Shown: positions 48,072 to 57,576 of the stretch, in pieces
Numbering within the stretch: position 1 is the first letter of the stretch
Layout of the letters: each line of letters begins with the position of its first letter
Source: Nocardioides cavernae
GTDB taxonomy: Bacteria > Actinomycetota > Actinomycetes > Propionibacteriales > Nocardioidaceae
Direction: 5' to 3'
Assembly (NCBI RefSeq): GCF_016907475.1
Contig: NZ_JAFBCA010000001.1
Span: 2,542,001 to 2,606,000 of the forward strand
DNA length: 64,000 nt
Notes under the pieces: model-generated
Database searches by the model: none
What the model saw: the letters and a program-made list of their open reading frames with translations, nothing else
What the model was told of the DNA's origin: nothing
Translations under genes and position numbers: made by a program

Positions 48072-49469
48072 ATGATCGAGGCGCTGGCAGGACCGGGAGC
48101 ACGTGGGGTCGAGGACCTCACGGCCTCCGATCTGCTTGCGCTCGCGCGGGACCGGAAGGCGGCCGAGGACCGGGCATCCGCCGATCTTCTCGTCGTGGCA
48201 GCGCGGTGGGCTGATCTGCATCCGCCGGAGTCGATCCACTCGGCGGCGACCTTCGCGGTCCCTGGCTGTGAGCACGAGGAGCCGATCGCCGGTGACGGTG
48301 CGCCGCTGGTGGCGGAGTTCTGCCTGGCCGAGCTCGGTGCGGTCCTCGGGGTCTCGACGACGGCGGCAAAGAAGCTCGTCGGCCACGCCCTCGAGCTGCG
48401 CCACCGCCTGCCGCGGTTGTGGGCGCAGACCCAGGCCGGGCGGGTCCCCGCATGGCGAGCGCGTTCGGTCGCGGAGGTCACCATCCACACCAGCCCCGCC
48501 CTCACCCGCGAAGCCGCGGCGTTCGTGGATGCCCAGGTCGCCGCTGTCGCCGGTCGCATCGGCCCTGCACAGCTGGACCGGCTCGTCGCGGAGACGATCA
48601 AGCGGTTCCACCTTGCCGACGTCGATCCGGCAGCGGATCCGGAGGACGGCTACCTCCACGTCGACCCGCGCCACGCCACGATCCATGACGACGACGTGCA
48701 CTACGCCGGCACCATGCGCCTCGAGGCCGAGCTCGACATCGCCGACGCCCTCGACCTCGACCGGGCGCTTGCCCACGGCGCCGAGACCTTGAAGGCCCTC
48801 GGGTCCGACATGTCGCTGGACGCGCGCCGTTCTGCTGCCCTCGGCGACCTGGCTCGCACCCAGACCGCGCTCGACCTCGCCGGGTCGGGAGCCGACCCCC
48901 AGCACCTGCCCGCCGCCCGCGAGGTCGTGCTGCACGCCCACTTCAATGCGTCCTTCGACGGCCTGGCGACCGTGTTCGGTCCGACCGGGCGGATGGAGGA
49001 AGGCCAGCGGCTGGTGCTCCTCGACCAGATCAGCGGCTGGTGTTCGGACTCGCGGACCAAGGTCACCGTCAAGCCGGTGATCGACCTCAACGCCGACCTC
49101 TCCACCCCGGCGTACGGGGTGCCGGACCGGATTCGCGAGCAGGTGATCCTCCGCGACAGGACGTGCGTGTTCCCGTGGTGCACCCGTCCGGCCCGCGGCT
49201 GCGACGTCGACCACGTCGACGAGTACGACCACGCCGCAGAGGCGGAAGGCAGACCCCAGCCCGGTCCAACGGGAACGTCGAACCTCGCCGCACTGTGCCG
49301 CTTCCACCACCGCTTGAAGACCCACACCGCCTGGCGCTACGAGATGACTGAGCCCGGGACGTTCGAGTGGACGTCGCCGCACGGCCACCGCTACCGCCGC
49401 GACCGCCACGGCACCACCGCGATCGACCCACTCGATCCGCCCGGCATTCCGCAACCACGCCGACCATGA
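48072..49469 (+). CDS. DUF222 / HNH endonuclease family protein (13E12-type)
   Basis: 465 residues. The DUF222 helical region (about 30-320, with FCLAELGAVLGVSTTAAKKL and HALELRHRLPRLWAQTQAGR) is followed by an HNH domain: RDRTCVFPWCTRPARGCDVD, HVDEYDHAAEAE and LAALCRFHHRLKTH. This is the 13E12 repeat family, multicopy in mycobacteria, Nocardioides and relatives; its role is unclear. Start chosen at the ATG behind the TAGAAT box, not in the long frame that extends through the aminotransferase gene. Confidence 0.9.
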   Translation: MIEALAGPGARGVEDLTASDLLALARDRKAAEDRASADLLVVAARWADLHPPESIHSAATFAVPGCEHEEPIAGDGAPLVAEFCLAELGAVLGVSTTAAKKLVGHALELRHRLPRLWAQTQAGRVPAWRARSVAEVTIHTSPALTREAAAFVDAQVAAVAGRIGPAQLDRLVAETIKRFHLADVDPAADPEDGYLHVDPRHATIHDDDVHYAGTMRLEAELDIADALDLDRALAHGAETLKALGSDMSLDARRSAALGDLARTQTALDLAGSGADPQHLPAAREVVLHAHFNASFDGLATVFGPTGRMEEGQRLVLLDQISGWCSDSRTKVTVKPVIDLNADLSTPAYGVPDRIREQVILRDRTCVFPWCTRPARGCDVDHVDEYDHAAEAEGRPQPGPTGTSNLAALCRFHHRLKTHTAWRYEMTEPGTFEWTSPHGHRYRRDRHGTTAIDPLDPPGIPQPRRP

Positions 49470-49851
49470 CCTCGCCCCGCACCCGCCACCCTCGACCGGC
49501 GGGGCCACGGGCACGTCCGGCGCGGCCGGGCCTGACCTCGCTCGGCCCCTCACGCCCGGGCGAGGGATGCTGCGAACCCAGGACAGCGTGTTCTCGGGAT
49601 GTCACGATCGGTCACCTGACAGCTCCGGGGTCGCGTGGCTCCAGTCGAGACGGGGGAACCGAGGATGCTCACCAGGGCGATGGCCGCGCTGCAACATCGG
49701 GTGACGCGACGCAGACGAGGCCGACGTCAGACCTCGCTCCTCGCGCGCGGTCCGGCACCTGACCCGCGGCTCCCGCAGCAGTCCCTCGATCCGAATGCCA
49801 GGTTCATCGGCGAACAGATGGGGCAGGGCGGGGAGGGTTAGGGGGCGCCTC
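49470..49851. other. 382-bp intergenic region
   Basis: No convincing gene. A 68-codon frame (49635-49841) has no ribosome site and Arg-rich composition. A possible hairpin (CCTCGC...GCGAGG) follows the HNH gene. Confidence 0.4.
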
Positions 49852-50604
49852 ATGAGCAACCAGTTCTACTCGGACGCGAGGTTGTACGACCGGCTGTTCC
49901 CCGGTGGCGAACAGGCCGTCGAGTTCTATCGCGCCGAGGCCGATCGGCAGGGCGGGACGGTCCTGGAGCTCGGGTCGGGCACCGGGCACAAGCTGATCCC
50001 GATCGCGTCCGACGGGCATCCGTGCGTGGGTCTCGAGCTCTCGACCGACATGCTCGCCGAGGCCCGGCGCAAGGCGGACGACCGCGGCGTCGACGTCGAG
50101 TGGCTGCAGGGCGACATGCGTGAGTTCGACCTCGGTCGAACGTTCGACCTCGTGTTCATCGCCGCCAACTCCCTGCTCCATCTGCACGAGGCTGACGAAG
50201 TGGTGGGCTGCTTCCAGTCGGTACGACGGCACCTGGCGCCCGGTGCGCGGCTCGTCCTCGACGTGTTCAACCCGAGCGTGCGCGTGCTCGCCCGGGCCGA
50301 CGGCGTACGACGCAGGCGTGACGCGTTGTCGTTCGTGGACCCCGATCGTGGCCCGGTGCGCGTCGATGTCGCGGAGACGTACGACGCGACCGCGCAGGTG
50401 ACGCGCGGGACGTGGTTCTTCTCGACCGAATCCGAGGCCGACTTCTTCGTCGCGCCGCTGGAGATCAGGAGCATCTTCCCGCAGGAGCTGCCGCTGCTCC
50501 TCTCCCTCGGCGGTCTCCGGGTCGTCGAACGGTTCGGCGACTGGTCCCGGGCACCGTTCGCCGCAGAAGCGGCGCTCCAGCTCGTCATCTGCGAACCGGA
50601 CTGA
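49852..50604 (+). CDS. class I SAM-dependent methyltransferase
   Basis: 250 residues. Motif I VLELGSGTGHKLIPIASDGH with VGLELSTDMLAEARRK as motif Post I, then VEWLQGDMREFDLG, FDLVFIAANSLLHL and GARLVLDVFNP. The C-terminal half carries the long FSTESEADFFVAPLEIRSIF strand region. The family acts on small molecules; substrate unknown. ATG 49852 follows GGAGGG. Confidence 0.87.
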   Translation: MSNQFYSDARLYDRLFPGGEQAVEFYRAEADRQGGTVLELGSGTGHKLIPIASDGHPCVGLELSTDMLAEARRKADDRGVDVEWLQGDMREFDLGRTFDLVFIAANSLLHLHEADEVVGCFQSVRRHLAPGARLVLDVFNPSVRVLARADGVRRRRDALSFVDPDRGPVRVDVAETYDATAQVTRGTWFFSTESEADFFVAPLEIRSIFPQELPLLLSLGGLRVVERFGDWSRAPFAAEAALQLVICEPD

Positions 50605-50635
50605 ACCGACAGTGGGCAGTGGGCAGTGGGTGAGC

Positions 50636-52828
50636 TCAGCGCACGTAGCGGCGGGCCACCACCGCCTGCTGGTCGACGGGGGCACCGCGCTGCATCGTCC
50701 AGGCCAGCCGAACCAGTCCGGCGTGCGACCACGTCAGCGGGGTGGCGGCCCGGGTGCCCTCGCCCGCGGGGCAGCACGCCTCGCCGGTGGGCTCGCGGCC
50801 GTCCCAGACCTGCTCGGAGATCATGTCGCTCGTGCCGGCAGCTGCGGCCATGGCTGCGAGATAGGGCGTCGCGTCCTGCCCGGCGGTGATGGCGTACTCA
50901 CCGCGCTCTCCGGTCAGCAGGGGCCAGGCGCGACCGAGCGTCGTGCCGGTGTCGTCCTCCGTGATCTCCCACTGCCCGCCGTCGCGCGTCTCGCCGTAGC
51001 CGTCGAAGCTGAAGCGGTGCCAGAACGGTCCGTTGGGCGTGTCCACCCGCAGCTCGTCGTCCACCAACGACAGCGTGGACAGCACGTCGGGGTCGTCAGG
51101 TTGCTCCAGCCCGAGCCGGACCAGGTCGAGGAAGCTCGGGTCGACCACGCGCCGCTGGTCGACGGCGGACGGCCCGCCGTCGCCGATGCCGTACTCCGTG
51201 CCGCGGTCGGGGCGACCGTCCTTGGTGATCCGCAGGTAGTAGGGGCTGCTGCTGAGCGGACCGTTGGTCGTGCGGGTCCACTGCTTGACCTTCGACTGCC
51301 ACCGGTCGGCCAGCCGGAGCCACCGTCGGGCAGAGGTGCGATCGCCGTTCTTGCGGGCGATGTCAGCGGCGCAGACCAGACCCGCGACCTGGGTGGCGAT
51401 CGAGTTCGGGGAGTAGCCGGACTGGTTCTCCCAGCGCTCCTGCGGCGAGTACGGCGCCCGCCTCCCGGTCTCCTCGTCCCGGAAGCGGACGAGGAACTGC
51501 GCGGCCCGCTTCACGCCGCGATAGGTGCGCGGCCCGTCGCGGCCCACCAGCCGGGCCAGCACGATCGGCAGCGCCACCTCGTCGAGCTGGAGCTCGGACC
51601 AGACCGGCGTCCCCTCCACGTCGGAGTTCTGCGGGAACGAGCCGTCGGGCAGCTGCTGCACGTCGAAGAGCCAGTCGACCGAGCGGCGAGCGGCCGCCTT
51701 GTCGCCCATGGCCCACAGCGCGGTGCCGAACTGATAGGAGTCGCGCGACCACACGAGGTGGTAGGCGCCCGACGGGGAGGACAGGTCCTTGACCTCATCA
51801 CCCCAGACCCACGGCGCCGACGGCGAGGCCACGAGCGCCCCTGGGTTGAGCTTGTCCTCCGCGGCGGCCAGCACGAGAGCCGACGCGAGGTAGTTGCGAC
51901 GGACGGCCGCGGCACTCTCGGGCACCTCCTTGAGCGTGCGGAGGTAGCGGTGCCAGCCGCGGTCGTAGCGCGCCGCGGTCTGACCTGCCCCCGCGTGGAG
52001 ACCCGACCGTGCGGTGCGCTGCGCCTCCGCGCCGGTCCGCCCGAAACCCAGGACCAGCGTCGCGCTCTGCTCGCCGGCGAGCCCCGTCACGCCCGCGATC
52101 CGGCCGGTCTGCACGATGTTGCCCGGACCGGCCGAACGGCGTCCCTCGTCGAGTCGCTGGTCGTCCTCGAGGTCGCTCCAGCCGTCGTCGCGACCGAGCA
52201 GCCCGGTGCTGCTCCGGCCGAGGCGCGGGCGCGAGACGAGCGCGGACGCGACGCGCTCCTCGACGTCCGTGGCCACGAGCACCCCCCGCGTCGCGCGGCC
52301 CCGGTCGTCCATCCCGGAGTTGGCGAGCGCCGGGTCGTGCACGGCGTACAGCTGGTAGCTGCCACCGTCGAGCGACTCGAGGCGGACCCGGACGACGAGC
52401 GCGTCGCGGCGCGGGTCGGTCACGTAGGTCTTGGTGATGCGGTAGCGGCCGGACGTCGCAGTGCCGACCTGCTGGAAGCGCAGGCTGCTCTCGTCAGGAC
52501 GCGTCGTGACGACGTCGACGTCCTCGGTCTCCCGGTCGGTGAACGTGCGGCCATCCGTCACCACGAGCTCGAGGCTGCGGGTGCTCGGCGTTGACAGGTC
52601 TGGGTAGAAGACCTCACTGACCCGCCCGTCCTGCAGCGTGAACCACACGTTGCTCCGCCGGGCGCGCGCCGTGCCGAAGCCCGCCTTGTCGGCCTCGGTC
52701 CACGTGCCCTTGGCGCCGCGGTCGGGGGCCGCACGCTCCGCAGTGCCCGCACCCGCGCCCAGTGGCGGGGACAGCGTGGCCGCCGCCAGGGCGAGGGCGA
52801 TCGGACCGATGGGCACGCGCAGCGACAT
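50636..52828 (-). CDS. secreted glucoamylase / glucodextranase-like GH15 enzyme
   Basis: 730 residues. A signal peptide (MSLRVPIGPIALALAAATLS, cut near AGAGTA) leads to an N-terminal beta-sandwich (about 40-290, with ADKAGFGTARARRSNVWFTL) typical of bacterial glucodextranases, and an (alpha/alpha)6 catalytic domain with YHLVWSRDSYQFGTALWAMG, QERWENQSGYSPNSIATQVA and EQVWDGREPTGEA, then TPLTWSHAGLVRL. It should release glucose from alpha-glucans outside the cell. ATG with GGAGG upstream. Confidence 0.9.
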   Translation of the reverse strand: MSLRVPIGPIALALAAATLSPPLGAGAGTAERAAPDRGAKGTWTEADKAGFGTARARRSNVWFTLQDGRVSEVFYPDLSTPSTRSLELVVTDGRTFTDRETEDVDVVTTRPDESSLRFQQVGTATSGRYRITKTYVTDPRRDALVVRVRLESLDGGSYQLYAVHDPALANSGMDDRGRATRGVLVATDVEERVASALVSRPRLGRSSTGLLGRDDGWSDLEDDQRLDEGRRSAGPGNIVQTGRIAGVTGLAGEQSATLVLGFGRTGAEAQRTARSGLHAGAGQTAARYDRGWHRYLRTLKEVPESAAAVRRNYLASALVLAAAEDKLNPGALVASPSAPWVWGDEVKDLSSPSGAYHLVWSRDSYQFGTALWAMGDKAAARRSVDWLFDVQQLPDGSFPQNSDVEGTPVWSELQLDEVALPIVLARLVGRDGPRTYRGVKRAAQFLVRFRDEETGRRAPYSPQERWENQSGYSPNSIATQVAGLVCAADIARKNGDRTSARRWLRLADRWQSKVKQWTRTTNGPLSSSPYYLRITKDGRPDRGTEYGIGDGGPSAVDQRRVVDPSFLDLVRLGLEQPDDPDVLSTLSLVDDELRVDTPNGPFWHRFSFDGYGETRDGGQWEITEDDTGTTLGRAWPLLTGERGEYAITAGQDATPYLAAMAAAAGTSDMISEQVWDGREPTGEACCPAGEGTRAATPLTWSHAGLVRLAWTMQRGAPVDQQAVVARRYVR

Positions 52829-53092
52829 GATGGCCTCCGAGATGGGTTCACCCCGTCGTACTCCTGCTGCCGGCGCGCGGGCCACACCCCGGTGGGTACG
52901 GCGCGTGCCGCCACCCAGCCACCGATCGCTCACATGTCGGAATCGGGTGTTCCGCGCCCATCCGTCGGGATGACAGGCTCTTCGCCAGGGGGAGTGGATC
53001 GCTGCAGCTGGCGACGTCGAGTCGTTCGCCGAGCCGGAGTCGGACCGAGGCCCCGACCCCAGGTGACGATCGACACCCCGGAAGGACGCCCA

Positions 53093-53716
53093 GTGCCCCA
53101 CTTCACGGTCCCGTACGTTCCCGTCGACAAACGATGGCTCGGGTTGGACAGGAGGTCACTGCCGTTCGGCCTCGCGGTCGTCGCTCTCGTCCTCCTGTGG
53201 GTGGTTGCCGTGCCCCGGCTCGACCGGGCCACGGCGTACGACGACGAGGTGCGGGCTGGTGAGCAGTTCGCTCTCACGGAGTCGATCGTCTTCACCCCCG
53301 CGGTCGGTTGGGAAGTCACCGGCGGCTACCGGGTCGACCCCGGTGCGAGCGCGCAGCAGTCGGGCCCGGTGCGGCTGTCGTCGCGGGGTGTGGCGATCGT
53401 GCTCAGCAGCGGGGACTTCTCCGGCACGCCCGATGCGCTGCTCTCGCAGATCGACAAGATCACCACGCGGCTGACTGACGGTGAGGGCTTCCACGTCAGC
53501 CAGCGTCGCGTCAGCCTCACCACGAAGATGGGTGACGTCGGGATCGCCCAGGGCTTCGCCAGCGCCCGGGCAAGTGGGTTCATCGCGGCCCTGGTGCTCG
53601 GCGGGACCGGCGTGGAGGTCCAGGTCGTCGGCCCGCCCGACCAGATTGCCGCCGTCGGCGACGAGGTCAGCGCCATGGTGGAGAGTATCCACGCGACGGA
53701 CGGAGCGACCTCGTGA
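53093..53716 (+). CDS. membrane-anchored protein upstream of PrsW
   Basis: 207 residues, family not recognised. One helix (about 24-42, PFGLAVVALVLLWVVAVP), then an extracytoplasmic domain of 160 residues with ALTESIVFTPAVGWEVTGGY and GIAQGFASARASGF. The GTG start at 53093 follows GGAAGG by seven bases; frames reaching further upstream look noncoding. It overlaps the PrsW gene by GTGA, so it may be its substrate or partner. Confidence 0.72.
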   Translation: MPHFTVPYVPVDKRWLGLDRRSLPFGLAVVALVLLWVVAVPRLDRATAYDDEVRAGEQFALTESIVFTPAVGWEVTGGYRVDPGASAQQSGPVRLSSRGVAIVLSSGDFSGTPDALLSQIDKITTRLTDGEGFHVSQRRVSLTTKMGDVGIAQGFASARASGFIAALVLGGTGVEVQVVGPPDQIAAVGDEVSAMVESIHATDGATS

Positions 53717-54870
53717 GCACCGACACTGCCCTGCTGCGTCGTGACGCCGCGCTGGACGCATCAGCCTGGGGTGAGCCGTTCCATCTCGTCCAACCTCGCA
53801 ACCTCTGCTTCTGGGTCTACATCGTCATGGTCGGCTACGGCGTCTACTCGATGCTGCCGATCGTCTCCAGGAGTGCCCACTTCTCGCCCGCAGCCGTCGC
53901 GGCGGCCCTGGTCGTGAACGGGATCCTCGGGCTGCTGTGGTGGCTCTGGTTCCACCACATCGACCGCTGGGAGCGTCAGCCCGCGAAGATCCTGCTCGCC
54001 GCGTTCGTGTGGGGTGCCGTTCCGGCGACCTTCGCCATCGCGATCAACGCCAACGGCGCTCTCATGTCGCTGTGGGCCAAGTGGTTCGGGCAGGACTGGG
54101 CCGGTCACTGGCAGGCAGCACTCACGGCACCCTTCGTCGAGGAGAGCGCCAAGTTCGCCGGCTTCCTGCTGCTCATGGGCCTGGCGCCCCGGCTCGTCAG
54201 GACGGTCAACGACGGCCTCATCCTGGGTGCCTTCATCGGGCTCGGGTTCCAGGTGCTCGAAGACGTCACGTACGCCTTCAACGGAGCGCTCGAGAACTTC
54301 GGCACCGCGCCCGTCGACGGCGCGATCGGCACGGCCTGGTTGCGTGTCGCGACCGGTTTCGTGTCGCACCCGCTCTACACCGCGTTGTGCTGTGCCGGGC
54401 TGGTCTACCTGATCGGCACCGCCAGTCAGGAGCGCCGGATCGGGCGCGGACTCGGCTTCCTCGCAGCCGGTGTGCTCACCCACGGCCTGTGGGACTCCAT
54501 GGTCGCTTTCGCGGGCAGTGGGGCCGTGACGCTGCTGGTCATGTTCGGCTCGGCCATCTTCGGGCTGGGCGTGCTCTGGACGGCGTTCAAGCTCGCGCGA
54601 CCTGTCGAGCACGCATACGCCCGCGACATCCTCGCTCCAGAGGTCGAGGCCGGCCTGCTCGATGACGTCGAGGTCGAGGCGGTCCTGGACCGCAAGGCGC
54701 GCAAGGCCTATGTCCACGCAGGCTCCGACCACCACGCGCGTCGGGCACGCAAGCACCTCATCCACGCGGGGTACGAGCTCGTGCACGAGCTTGTTGAGGC
54801 CCGCGGTGCAGAAGACGAACGGGTCGTACGTGCGCGCGCGGAGGTCGCGCGGTTCCGTAGCGAGACGTGA
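53713..54870 (+). CDS. PrsW-family intramembrane metalloprotease
   Basis: 385 residues, about eight helices. Conserved PrsW/CAAX-like motifs: TAPFVEESAKFAGFLLL (EExxK), GLGFQVLEDVTYAF (FxxxE), and HPLYTALCCAG, HGLWDSM for metal-binding His. In Bacillus PrsW begins release of an anti-sigma factor; no anti-sigma gene is visible here. The C-terminal 75 residues are a charged cytoplasmic tail. GTG start overlapping the upstream stop. Confidence 0.9.
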   Translation: MSTDTALLRRDAALDASAWGEPFHLVQPRNLCFWVYIVMVGYGVYSMLPIVSRSAHFSPAAVAAALVVNGILGLLWWLWFHHIDRWERQPAKILLAAFVWGAVPATFAIAINANGALMSLWAKWFGQDWAGHWQAALTAPFVEESAKFAGFLLLMGLAPRLVRTVNDGLILGAFIGLGFQVLEDVTYAFNGALENFGTAPVDGAIGTAWLRVATGFVSHPLYTALCCAGLVYLIGTASQERRIGRGLGFLAAGVLTHGLWDSMVAFAGSGAVTLLVMFGSAIFGLGVLWTAFKLARPVEHAYARDILAPEVEAGLLDDVEVEAVLDRKARKAYVHAGSDHHARRARKHLIHAGYELVHELVEARGAEDERVVRARAEVARFRSET

Positions 54871-54908
54871 CCCGGAGCCGGTGCGGCGTTCCTCCAGCGG
54901 CGAGGCCC

Positions 54909-55343
54909 TCAGCCGAGCTGCTCGCTCAGCGCGACCATGACCCCGTCGGGGCCGTGGAGGTAGCACATCCGGTAGCCGGCGTACTCCGTCACCTCGCCGA
55001 CGAGCTCGGCTCCCTGGCCGCCCAGCCGCGCGAGGACGTCGTCGAGGTCGTCGACGGCGAACATGAAGCGTCGGATGCCCAGCGCGTTGACCGGTGCACG
55101 TTCGGTCCCGGCGTGAGCGGCGGCCGGCGTGTGGAACTTGTCGAGCTCGATCCGCGACTGGCCGTCCGGGGTCCGCATCATGACGATCTCGCTCCGGACG
55201 CCGTCGATGCCCACCAGCCGGTCGACCGGCTCTCCCTCCACGATGGCCCGACCCTCCACCTCCAGGCCGATCGCACCGAAGAAGGCGATCGCGGCCTCGA
55301 GGTCGTCGACGACGACGAGGACGTTGTCCATCCGCACGGTCAT
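54909..55343 (-). CDS. VOC-superfamily protein (glyoxalase/dioxygenase fold)
   Basis: 144 residues with two VOC motifs: DNVLVVVDDLEAAIAFFGAI and IRRFMFAVDDLDDVLARLGG, ending CYLHGPDGVMVALSEQLG with the metal Glu. The ATG at 55343 has GGAG six bases upstream. Substrate unknown. Confidence 0.85.
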   Translation of the reverse strand: MTVRMDNVLVVVDDLEAAIAFFGAIGLEVEGRAIVEGEPVDRLVGIDGVRSEIVMMRTPDGQSRIELDKFHTPAAAHAGTERAPVNALGIRRFMFAVDDLDDVLARLGGQGAELVGEVTEYAGYRMCYLHGPDGVMVALSEQLG

Positions 55344-55436
55344 GTACGTCTCCACTTCTCGACTGGCTCCACGTGGCCGACGGCCACGGGTGTGTCAGGG
55401 ACGGAGTCGCCGTCAGGTTCTCGACACGATCACTCG

Positions 55437-55916
55437 TCAGCGCACCCGCTTGACGTACCTCCGGCACGGAGACACGAACGTCTGCCCGCCGGCGCTGACC
55501 TCGTAGGGGAGGTCGCCGCGGTCGGCCCAGCCCTGCCGCTCGTAGAACCGCCGGGCCCGCGCGTTCCCCACCACGACCGCCAGCCAGGCCGCGGAGTGAC
55601 CGCCGGCCGCCACCCGCTGCTCGGCCTCGAGCAGCAGGTCGGACGCCAGCCCGGTCCCACGCGCCGGCCGGGCGACGAAGACCTGCTCCACCTCGTCGTC
55701 CACGACCATCACGAATCCCTGGAGCGACCCGTCCTCGGCGACCGCGACCGCGGTGTCCGCCACCCGGGACGGCGTGCGCGCGTGGAACGCCGTCAGGGTT
55801 CGCGCGGCCGTGAGCCCGTCGGGCACGTGCCCGGCGTGGCCGTCGTGCCAGCCCTCGTGCCAGAGGTCGGCGACCGCGGCCATGTCGGCGTCGTCAGCCG
55901 GTCGGATCGACGTCAT
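55437..55916 (-). CDS. GNAT-family N-acetyltransferase
   Basis: 159 residues. Acetyl-CoA-binding core VEQVFVARPARGTGLASDLL (the RxxGxA/G loop) and NARARRFYERQGW near the end. Substrate unknown. It is divergent from the HIT gene with only 23 bp between start codons and overlapping -10 boxes. Confidence 0.87.
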   Translation of the reverse strand: MTSIRPADDADMAAVADLWHEGWHDGHAGHVPDGLTAARTLTAFHARTPSRVADTAVAVAEDGSLQGFVMVVDDEVEQVFVARPARGTGLASDLLLEAEQRVAAGGHSAAWLAVVVGNARARRFYERQGWADRGDLPYEVSAGGQTFVSPCRRYVKRVR

Positions 55917-55922
55917 GGGGCC

Positions 55923-55932
55923 ACCCTAGGAT
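55923..55932. promoter_or_regulatory. bidirectional promoter with overlapping -10 boxes
   Basis: TAGGGT on the minus strand (complement of 55923-55928) and TAGGAT on the plus strand (55927-55932) share the central TA of CCTAGG. They end six and seven bases before the ATG codons at 55916 and 55940. Both messages would be leaderless. Confidence 0.55.
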
Positions 55933-55939
55933 CGCTGCC

Positions 55940-56449
55940 ATGAGTGACGACGCGCTCGAGCGGATCTGGACGCCCCACCGGATGGCCTACGTCCGCACGG
56001 CGATCGACGACGAGGGCTGCCCGTTCTGCGCGATCCCCTCGCACCCCGACGAGGAGTCGCTGCTGGTCGCGCGCGGCGAGTCGACGTACGTCGTGCTCAA
56101 CCTGCACCCCTACAACCCCGGCCACCTGATGGTGCTGCCCTACCGCCACGTCGCCGACCTCACCGACCTCACGGCGGAGGAGGCGGCCGAGCTGATGGCG
56201 ATGACGCAGCAGGCGCTGCGGACCGTACGGACGGTGAGCCGCCCGCATTCCTTCAACGTCGGCCTCAACCTCGGCAGGTCGGCCGGCGGGTCCCTGTCCG
56301 AGCACCTGCACCAGCACGTGGTGCCGCGCTGGACCGGCGACGCCAACTTCATCACCGTCGTCGGCGGCACCAAGACCCTGCCGCAGCTGCTTGAGGACAC
56401 GCGCGACCTGCTGGCCGACGCGTGGGACTCGACTCAGAGCACGCGGTAG
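55940..56449 (+). CDS. HIT-family nucleotide hydrolase/transferase
   Basis: 169 residues. The histidine-triad motif is SEHLHQHVVPRW; upstream are CPFCAIPS and VVLNLHPYNPGHLMVLPYRH. This is the HIT protein usually found between thrS and pgsA in actinobacteria. It may hydrolyse AP4A or adenylylated compounds. Likely leaderless. Confidence 0.92.
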   Translation: MSDDALERIWTPHRMAYVRTAIDDEGCPFCAIPSHPDEESLLVARGESTYVVLNLHPYNPGHLMVLPYRHVADLTDLTAEEAAELMAMTQQALRTVRTVSRPHSFNVGLNLGRSAGGSLSEHLHQHVVPRWTGDANFITVVGGTKTLPQLLEDTRDLLADAWDSTQSTR

Positions 56450-57576
56450 GGGTGCTCGGCGGCCCGACCCTGGAACGCCAGGATCGCCGGGTTGCAGATC
56501 CGTCCGTCCCGGATCTCGATGGCCCGGCTGATGGTCTCGTCGGCGTCCCACGCCTGGGGACCGGCGAGGACGGTGTCCACGAAGGGGAGCAGGGCCTCGC
56601 TGTTCTCCCAGGTGGCCGAGTTCCAGAGGTAGGAGGGGCTGTGGTCCACGGCGTAGTAGTGCACACGGTCCCCGACCGTGAACATCGGGTCGTCGAAGGT
56701 CGTCGGCACGGCCCACGAGAATCCCATCCCCTCGTCGCACGACACGTCCACGATGAGACTCCCGCGGCGGAACTCGGCCAGGTCCTCGGTCTGCAGGTAG
56801 GTCAGCGGCGCGGCCGTGTTCTGGAACGTGCAGTTGACGACGATGTCGTTCTCCGCGAGGTACGGCGCCAGCGGCACGCGGCCGCGGTCGGTGATCACCT
56901 GGCTGGCGCCGGGGTCGTCCGGGTCGTGGTCGAACTGCCGGATCAGGACTGAGTGGATCGGCGACCCCACCGCTGCTACGCCGCGCGTCGTCAGCACCGC
57001 GACGTCGCCGACGCCGTGCGCCTTGAGGGCCGTCACCGCACCGCGCGCGGTCGCGCCGAAACCGATGACGACGGCACTGAGTCGTCGACCGTAGTCACCG
57101 GTGATCCCGACGAGCTCCATCGCCTGGAGCACCGAGCAGTATCCGGCGAGCTCGTTGTTCTTGTGGAAGACGTGGAGGCCGACATGCCCGTCCGCGGTCC
57201 AGTGGTTCATCGCCTCGAACGCGATCAGGGTCAGCTCGCGGTCGATCGCCAGCTGGGTGATCGCCGGGTCCTGGACGCAGTGCGGCCACCCCCACAGGAC
57301 CTGTCCGGGGCGCATCGCAGCGACGTCCTCGTGCTGCGGCTTGGGCAGCACGACGACGTCGGCGTCGTGCAGGATCTCGTCGCGCGACGCGAAGCCGGCC
57401 ACGAGCGGGGCCAGGTCGTCGTCGTCGATGCCGAACCGGTGGGCGTACCCGTGCTCCAGGGTGGTCCGGGACGCGACGTCGGGAGCCAGCCGCGACAGGT
57501 GGTCCGGGTGCAGCGGGAGCCGGTGCTCGTTCTCCTTGGCGGACGTCCCGATGACTCCGAGACGGAGCGCGGTCAC
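56434..57576 (-). CDS. N5-(carboxyethyl)ornithine synthase
   Basis: 380 residues in the alanine dehydrogenase/saccharopine dehydrogenase fold. Extended similarity to lactococcal N5-(1-carboxyethyl)ornithine synthase: RLGVIGTSAKENEHRLPLHP at the start, VLWGWPHCVQDPAITQLAID, HKNNELAGYCSVLQAMELVG, SLIVDVSCDEGMGFSWAVPT and YYAVDHSPSYLWNSATWENS. That enzyme reductively couples pyruvate to the side-chain amine of ornithine or lysine with NADPH. GTG start overlapping the stop of a 44-residue protein. Confidence 0.9.
   Translation of the reverse strand: MTALRLGVIGTSAKENEHRLPLHPDHLSRLAPDVASRTTLEHGYAHRFGIDDDDLAPLVAGFASRDEILHDADVVVLPKPQHEDVAAMRPGQVLWGWPHCVQDPAITQLAIDRELTLIAFEAMNHWTADGHVGLHVFHKNNELAGYCSVLQAMELVGITGDYGRRLSAVVIGFGATARGAVTALKAHGVGDVAVLTTRGVAAVGSPIHSVLIRQFDHDPDDPGASQVITDRGRVPLAPYLAENDIVVNCTFQNTAAPLTYLQTEDLAEFRRGSLIVDVSCDEGMGFSWAVPTTFDDPMFTVGDRVHYYAVDHSPSYLWNSATWENSEALLPFVDTVLAGPQAWDADETISRAIEIRDGRICNPAILAFQGRAAEHPYRVL

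Noticed and set aside
46869..49469. 866-codon fusion of aminotransferase-region sequence and the HNH protein
   Set aside because: The first 400 codons are out of frame with the real aminotransferase; the HNH gene has its own ATG with a -10 box at 48059.
49635..49841. 68-codon frame before the methyltransferase
   Set aside because: No ribosome site, Arg-rich composition and overlap with the likely promoter of the next gene.
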